The notes under the pieces were generated by a model, which was given only the letters and a program-made list of their open reading frames with translations, was not told where the DNA came from and did not search any database. A program made the translations under genes and the position numbers. Below are positions 7,746-11,045 of a stretch of 11,045 nucleotides of DNA, piece by piece. The stretch lies in the NCBI GenBank assembly GCA_039024295.1, contig JBCDIQ010000184.1, positions 1 to 11,045 on the forward strand. Reading direction: 5' to 3'. The first letter of the stretch is position 1; each line of letters opens with the position of its first letter. The stretch is from JBCDIQ01 sp039024295. GTDB lineage: Bacteria; Bacteroidota; Bacteroidia; J057.

Positions 7746-8243
7746 TCAGGACTCAACAGATGCATTTATTTCCTCCAAAAGTTCTGCAACCGACCTGTCA
7801 AGCATTTGATAAACATTTTCAAAACCTTCCGCACCTCCGTAATACGGGTCCGGTACATCCGTATCGGGAGCCTGAGGGTCAAAATGCCGCATCAGATACA
7901 CTTGAGCAGTGGAATTAGCAACTTGTTGTTGCAGGTTTTTCAGGTCCCGATAGTTACTCCGGTCCATAGCCAGGATGTAGTCAAAGTTTTCGAAATCTGC
8001 GAGTTCGACTTTACGCGCCCTGGACGGCAATTCCACCCCATGTTTTGCTGCTGTTTTGCGCATGCGTGGGTCTGCACGTTCCCCAGCATGCCAGCCTCCC
8101 GTACCTGCAGAATCCACCACGAATTCATTTTCCAGCCCTTTTTCCTTGATTAAATGAAGAAAAAGTCCCTCTGCCATGGGAGATCGGCAAATATTTCCCA
8201 GACAGACAAACAGGATACGAACAGGAGAAGAAACTGTAGACAT
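7746..8243 (-). CDS. Low-molecular-weight protein tyrosine phosphatase
   Basis: This 165-residue cytoplasmic phosphatase has the usual family length. The P-loop is C14-LGNIC-R20-S (the CX5R motif followed by SPMAEG), with C14 as nucleophile. The DSAGT strand is at 44-48. The general acid is D132 in DPYY (132-135). All catalytic residues are present, so it should be active. In bacteria these enzymes remove phosphate from tyrosine kinases and polysaccharide-export proteins, or from arsenate in related reductases; no such partner is visible here, and the gene seems to stand alone. The DPYY motif and lack of a cysteine pair favour phosphatase over arsenate reductase. The start is the ATG at 8243; later in-frame starts would cut into the first strand. 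Confidence 0.95.
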   Translation of the reverse strand: MSTVSSPVRILFVCLGNICRSPMAEGLFLHLIKEKGLENEFVVDSAGTGGWHAGERADPRMRKTAAKHGVELPSRARKVELADFENFDYILAMDRSNYRDLKNLQQQVANSTAQVYLMRHFDPQAPDTDVPDPYYGGAEGFENVYQMLDRSVAELLEEINASVES

Positions 8244-8434
8244 GGCAAATAAGCTTTGGTTACCCCTTTAACTTACGCAAAGCAGTGCATGCCTGTTAGG
8301 TTTCGGGAGGACTTTTTGGTGTTGGACTTTGGCAGCTCTACCTAGGTTCAAACAGTATATTGATGCGATTCCCCATCCCCCAAATGTGCTTTAATTCCCA
8401 GCCATACGCTTTGAAAAGCTTGATTACGTCCAAC
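8244..8434. other. 191-bp spacer with no gene seen
   Basis: Between the phosphatase start and the end of the small exported gene I find only reading frames shorter than about 15 codons on the strands I checked. No convincing TAnnTTTG box or strong hairpin was seen. It may hold the phosphatase promoter in a form I cannot recognise. Confidence 0.5.
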
Positions 8435-8728
8435 CTACAACCTATTAATGAATGTAAAATAAGTACCATCTTCGTATTTAACCCTAAAGGACTCAATCTC
8501 TCCTATTTCAGGATCAAACGGCTGGCCATAATTTAGGCTTACCACAGCCCTTTGCCTATTGCGTGGCTCGGTTAGCAGTGAATTGAGGTTATTGCTATAG
8601 GTGAGCGTAACTTCAATCAAATCTCCAGATACTTTACTGAGGCCAATTCCGTTGACAAAAAGCGAATCTTGTGCGGAAAGTGAGATGGTTGTAAATAACA
8701 GCAAAAGGGATAGCAATAACTTATTCAT
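8435..8728 (-). CDS. Small exported protein of unknown function
   Basis: This 97-residue protein starts with a clear signal peptide, MNKLLLSLLLLFTTISLSA, with likely cleavage after A19 before QDS. I chose the ATG at 8728 because the signal peptide begins there; an upstream in-frame ATG at 8758 would add ten residues (MLYSYKSTQL) and run further into the dnaG promoter region. The mature part (about 78 residues) alternates polar and hydrophobic residues, with stretches such as LIEVTLTYS and YFTFINRL, and is probably rich in beta strands. It has no cysteine and no lipobox. I recognise no family. It is divergent from dnaG, which does not indicate a shared role. Confidence 0.7.
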   Translation of the reverse strand: MNKLLLSLLLLFTTISLSAQDSLFVNGIGLSKVSGDLIEVTLTYSNNLNSLLTEPRNRQRAVVSLNYGQPFDPEIGEIESFRVKYEDGTYFTFINRL

Positions 8729-8736
8729 AAGTTGAG

Positions 8737-8744
8737 TAGATTTG
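8737..8744 (+). promoter_or_regulatory. Candidate -7 box for dnaG
   Basis: TAGATTTG matches TAnnTTTG exactly and lies 39 bases before the ATG at 8784. This gives an expected leader of about 30-35 bases. It supports the downstream start, because translation from the in-frame TTG at 8742 would begin inside the box. No good -33 element is seen. Confidence 0.4.
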
Positions 8745-8783
8745 TATGAATATAGCATTTACTTTTCGAGTTATACTCAGACC

Positions 8784-10763
8784 ATGCGCATCCCTCCCGA
8801 AAAAGTTGATGAAATCTACAACGCCACAGACATCCTGGATGTGGTCGGGAGCTACGTAAGCCTGAAGCGCAGGGGCCAAAACCATTGGGGCCTATCGCCC
8901 TTCACCACAGAGAAAACGCCTTCTTTTGCCGTTCACCCCGGCAAGAATATCTATAAATGCTTCAGTACAGGCAAAGGCGGGAATGCAGTAAATTTTCTGA
9001 TGGAAATGGAGGGGCTTTCCTACCCGGAAGCTTTGCGCTCCCTTGCAAAGCGGTACAACATAGAACTGCCGGAGAAGGAGGAGTCCGAGGAAGACAAGGC
9101 CCGCAGGGACGAGCAGGACAGCCTCTTCATTGTAAATGAATTTGCAGCTAAGTTCTTCGAAACGCAGCTTCATGATACGGATGAGGGCAAACAAATCGGC
9201 CTTAGCTATTTCAAGGAGCGTGGCCTGCTGGAAAGTACCTTACAGCAGTTTCGCCTGGGGTATGCCCCTGATTCCTGGGAAGCCTTCACAGAAAGTGCCC
9301 TGAAAAAGCAGTACAAATCCGAATTCTTGACCGAACTAGGGCTGAGTGGCACCTCTGAAAAGACGGGAAAGCTCTATGACCGCTTTCGGGGGCGGGTGAT
9401 GTTTCCCATTCGGAACCAGATGGGCAAGGTCATCGGCTTTGGCGGACGGGTGCTCACGAGTGAGAAGCAGATGGCGAAGTACATCAATTCGCCAGAATCA
9501 CGGGTGTACCACAAAAGTCAGGTGCTCTATGGGCTGTACCTGGCCAAGCAGCAGATGCGAAATGAGGACCTGTGTATCCTAACCGAAGGGTACATGGACA
9601 CCATCATGCTGCACCAGAACGGCATCAAAAACGTGGTGGCTTCCAGCGGTACGGCATTGACCCTGGATCAAATCCGCCTTATTCGCCGTTATACCAAAAA
9701 TGTCCTCATGATTTATGATGGGGATGCTGCCGGGATCAAGGCCGCCCTTCGTGGAATTGACCTCCTGGTGCAGGAGCAGATGAACGCCCGAGTACTGGTA
9801 CTTCCAGATGGTCACGACCCGGATTCGTTTGTGCAGGAAAAAGGCTCTCAGGCGTTCCGGACTTATGCAAAAGATGCCGCCCAATCCTTCCTGGATTTCA
9901 AGCTGGGCATTCTTCGAGGCCAGATTGATCCCAGCGATCCACAACAGCAGGCAGGCCTTGTCCGGGATTTGGCCGCAACGATTGCGTTGGTGCCGGATAT
10001 GTTGCAACGGCAATTGTTCGTTCAAGATCTGGCCAACAAGGTCAAACTGTCGGAAGAACTAATCGCCGCCGCAGTGGGAGAAGCCACCCAGGCCAAGCAA
10101 CAAGAGGCTGCGCGAGAAGTACGGCGAGAGCAGTTTCGGGAAGCGCGCAAGAAAGAAGAAACGCAGGCTGAAGTAAAGGACCTTCGCGGATTTGACCAGT
10201 TGGACCTGGCAAACCAGGAGAAAGAATTGCTGCGCCTCCTGCTGAACCACCATGACCAGGCGTTATCCCTGCAAGCGCTACTTGGTGAGGAAGAGACAGC
10301 AGAGTCAGAATCGGTAGAAACGGTGGACTTACCTACCTACTTGCAGCAGGAACTGACGGAATTGCAATTCGAAAATCCACATTTTGAGCAGTTGAAGAAT
10401 GATTTATTCCGCATGTGGGCAGATCAGCAGCGAATTGACATGGCCCATTATTTCAGCTATCCCGATGTGGCCATTACCCACTTGGTAAGTGAACTGCTGA
10501 CCATCAAGGATGCCCCAAGTGAGAACTGGAGAAGCAAGGGCATTCACGTTCCACCGATGGATGAGGACTTGGCAGCCAGTGTACAATCTGCTCTGCTCCA
10601 TTATCAGCGCAGGAAAGTTGCCAAACTGCTAGACGAGGTGTATGAAGAATTAAAAGCCCCTGAGGAAGATAAGGAAGATGAACTGCTGAATATGTTGATT
10701 TACCTGCAAGGCATGCGAAGTGAAATCAGCAAAAAGCTGGGGATTATTGTGGATGGGGGGTGA
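8784..10763 (+). CDS. dnaG: DNA primase DnaG
   Basis: This is the replicative primase, 659 residues from the ATG at 8784. It makes RNA primers at the fork and is recruited by the DnaB helicase. MRIPPEKVDEIYNATDILDVVG is the usual family start; the frame is open 14 codons further to a TTG, but that extension does not fit the family. Residues 18-95 are the N-terminal zinc-ribbon domain, here with S38, T41, C59 and T62 where C, H, C, C are usual. The catalytic core has RFRGRVMFPI (200-209), GFGGR (218-222), and the TOPRIM motifs TEGYMD (E268) and DGDAAG (D312, D314), all intact. A charged, probably coiled segment covers about 436-466. The C-terminal helical region (about 470-659) would bind DnaB and is poorly conserved, as usual. 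No rpsU or rpoD neighbour is present within the window, unlike the macromolecular-synthesis operon of enterobacteria. Confidence 0.97.
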   Translation: MRIPPEKVDEIYNATDILDVVGSYVSLKRRGQNHWGLSPFTTEKTPSFAVHPGKNIYKCFSTGKGGNAVNFLMEMEGLSYPEALRSLAKRYNIELPEKEESEEDKARRDEQDSLFIVNEFAAKFFETQLHDTDEGKQIGLSYFKERGLLESTLQQFRLGYAPDSWEAFTESALKKQYKSEFLTELGLSGTSEKTGKLYDRFRGRVMFPIRNQMGKVIGFGGRVLTSEKQMAKYINSPESRVYHKSQVLYGLYLAKQQMRNEDLCILTEGYMDTIMLHQNGIKNVVASSGTALTLDQIRLIRRYTKNVLMIYDGDAAGIKAALRGIDLLVQEQMNARVLVLPDGHDPDSFVQEKGSQAFRTYAKDAAQSFLDFKLGILRGQIDPSDPQQQAGLVRDLAATIALVPDMLQRQLFVQDLANKVKLSEELIAAAVGEATQAKQQEAAREVRREQFREARKKEETQAEVKDLRGFDQLDLANQEKELLRLLLNHHDQALSLQALLGEEETAESESVETVDLPTYLQQELTELQFENPHFEQLKNDLFRMWADQQRIDMAHYFSYPDVAITHLVSELLTIKDAPSENWRSKGIHVPPMDEDLAASVQSALLHYQRRKVAKLLDEVYEELKAPEEDKEDELLNMLIYLQGMRSEISKKLGIIVDGG

Positions 10764-11045
10764 TGGGCGTTTTTCATTCCAAGTAACACAAAGTGCTGCT
10801 AAAAGAATTTATGCAATTAAGCTCCAAGCCTCCATTCAAATGGTGTCATTCCGAGCGCAGCCGAGGAATCTATAAAATTGCTAGTTGCACTTCCTTTAAC
10901 TCCTTCCACTTCAGTCAGAATGACATAAACGGTGTTTATTTTTAACTTGACCCAGAAATGCCATTTCATCTCCCATTCTCCAAACCCATTAATCTCCCAC
11001 TGCCCCTAGCTTGAACCCCACCGTCCTTCATACCTACAAACGCCG
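10764..11045. other. Gene-free region after dnaG
   Basis: No coding frame of note is present on either strand; an ATG at 11031 on the minus strand stops after 21 codons. The region contains the palindromic element listed separately. No clear dnaG terminator is seen before it, so the element's imperfect hairpin may serve as one. Confidence 0.6.
10844..10925. repeat. Intergenic palindromic element (TGTCATTCCGAGCG type)
   Basis: TGTCATTC (10844-10851) and GAATGACA (10918-10925) are perfect inverted ends of an 82-bp element. The left arm continues CGAGCGCAGCCGAGGAATC. The right arm is a decayed counterpart, CCTTCCACTTCAGTCA before GAATGACA, where CCTCGACTTCGCTCG would be expected. I recall the left arm as a highly repeated intergenic motif in many Bacteroidota genomes, like REP or MITE sequences. 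Only one copy is in this window. Confidence 0.6.

Noticed and set aside
7674..8153. 159-codon open frame on the plus strand
   Set aside because: It is antisense to the tyrosine phosphatase, whose catalytic motifs are all intact.
8742..8783. Upstream TTG start for dnaG adding 14 residues
   Set aside because: The extension does not fit the DnaG family start and begins inside the candidate -7 box; the ATG at 8784 gives the usual N-terminus.
9579..10025. 148-codon open frame on the minus strand
   Set aside because: It lies opposite the TOPRIM core of dnaG; no family resemblance.
1..11045. CRISPR array, tRNA or rRNA gene, transposase, phage or defence system
   Set aside because: No spaced direct repeats, RNA-gene signatures or relevant protein motifs were seen on either strand.

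Overview
The window looks like a piece of a Bacteroidota chromosome, probably from the Saprospiria/Lewinella side of the phylum. This rests on recall of family patterns, not on a search. The supporting signs are a DnaG primase whose zinc ribbon has lost most of its ligands in the way I recall from Bacteroidota, candidate promoters with TAnnTTTG-type -7 boxes, no visible Shine-Dalgarno sequences, a very large exported multidomain amidase, and an intergenic palindrome starting TGTCATTCCGAGCG, a motif I recall as repeated in many Bacteroidota genomes.

Layout. Positions 1-3942 (minus) hold the first 1314 codons of an exported peptidoglycan amidase that runs off the left edge of the window. Its parts are a signal peptide, a lysozyme-like domain, an Amidase_2 domain, CUB, FN3, CUB, a linker, a ConA-like module, a second linker and a second ConA-like module. 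A 189-bp divergent spacer with a perfect 20-bp inverted repeat separates it from a plus-strand COQ7-like ferritin-fold protein (4132-4599). That gene ends one base from the end of a convergent 985-residue FAD and Fe-S oxidoreductase (4601-7558, minus). A low-molecular-weight protein tyrosine phosphatase (7746-8243, minus) and a small exported protein (8435-8728, minus) follow. The DNA primase gene dnaG (8784-10763, plus) is divergent from the small exported protein. The last 280 bases have no gene but carry the palindromic element (10844-10925).

The genes do not form one pathway. They read as ordinary chromosomal neighbours: cell-wall hydrolysis outside the cell, oxidation of a 2-hydroxyacid in the cytoplasm or at the membrane, phosphotyrosine signalling, and replication priming. 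I see no phage, insertion sequence, CRISPR array, defence island or RNA gene, and no convincing new system. The points most worth a second look are the amidase architecture with its apparently dead lysozyme-like domain, the COQ7-like protein with altered metal ligands, the DnaG zinc ribbon, and the two palindromes.
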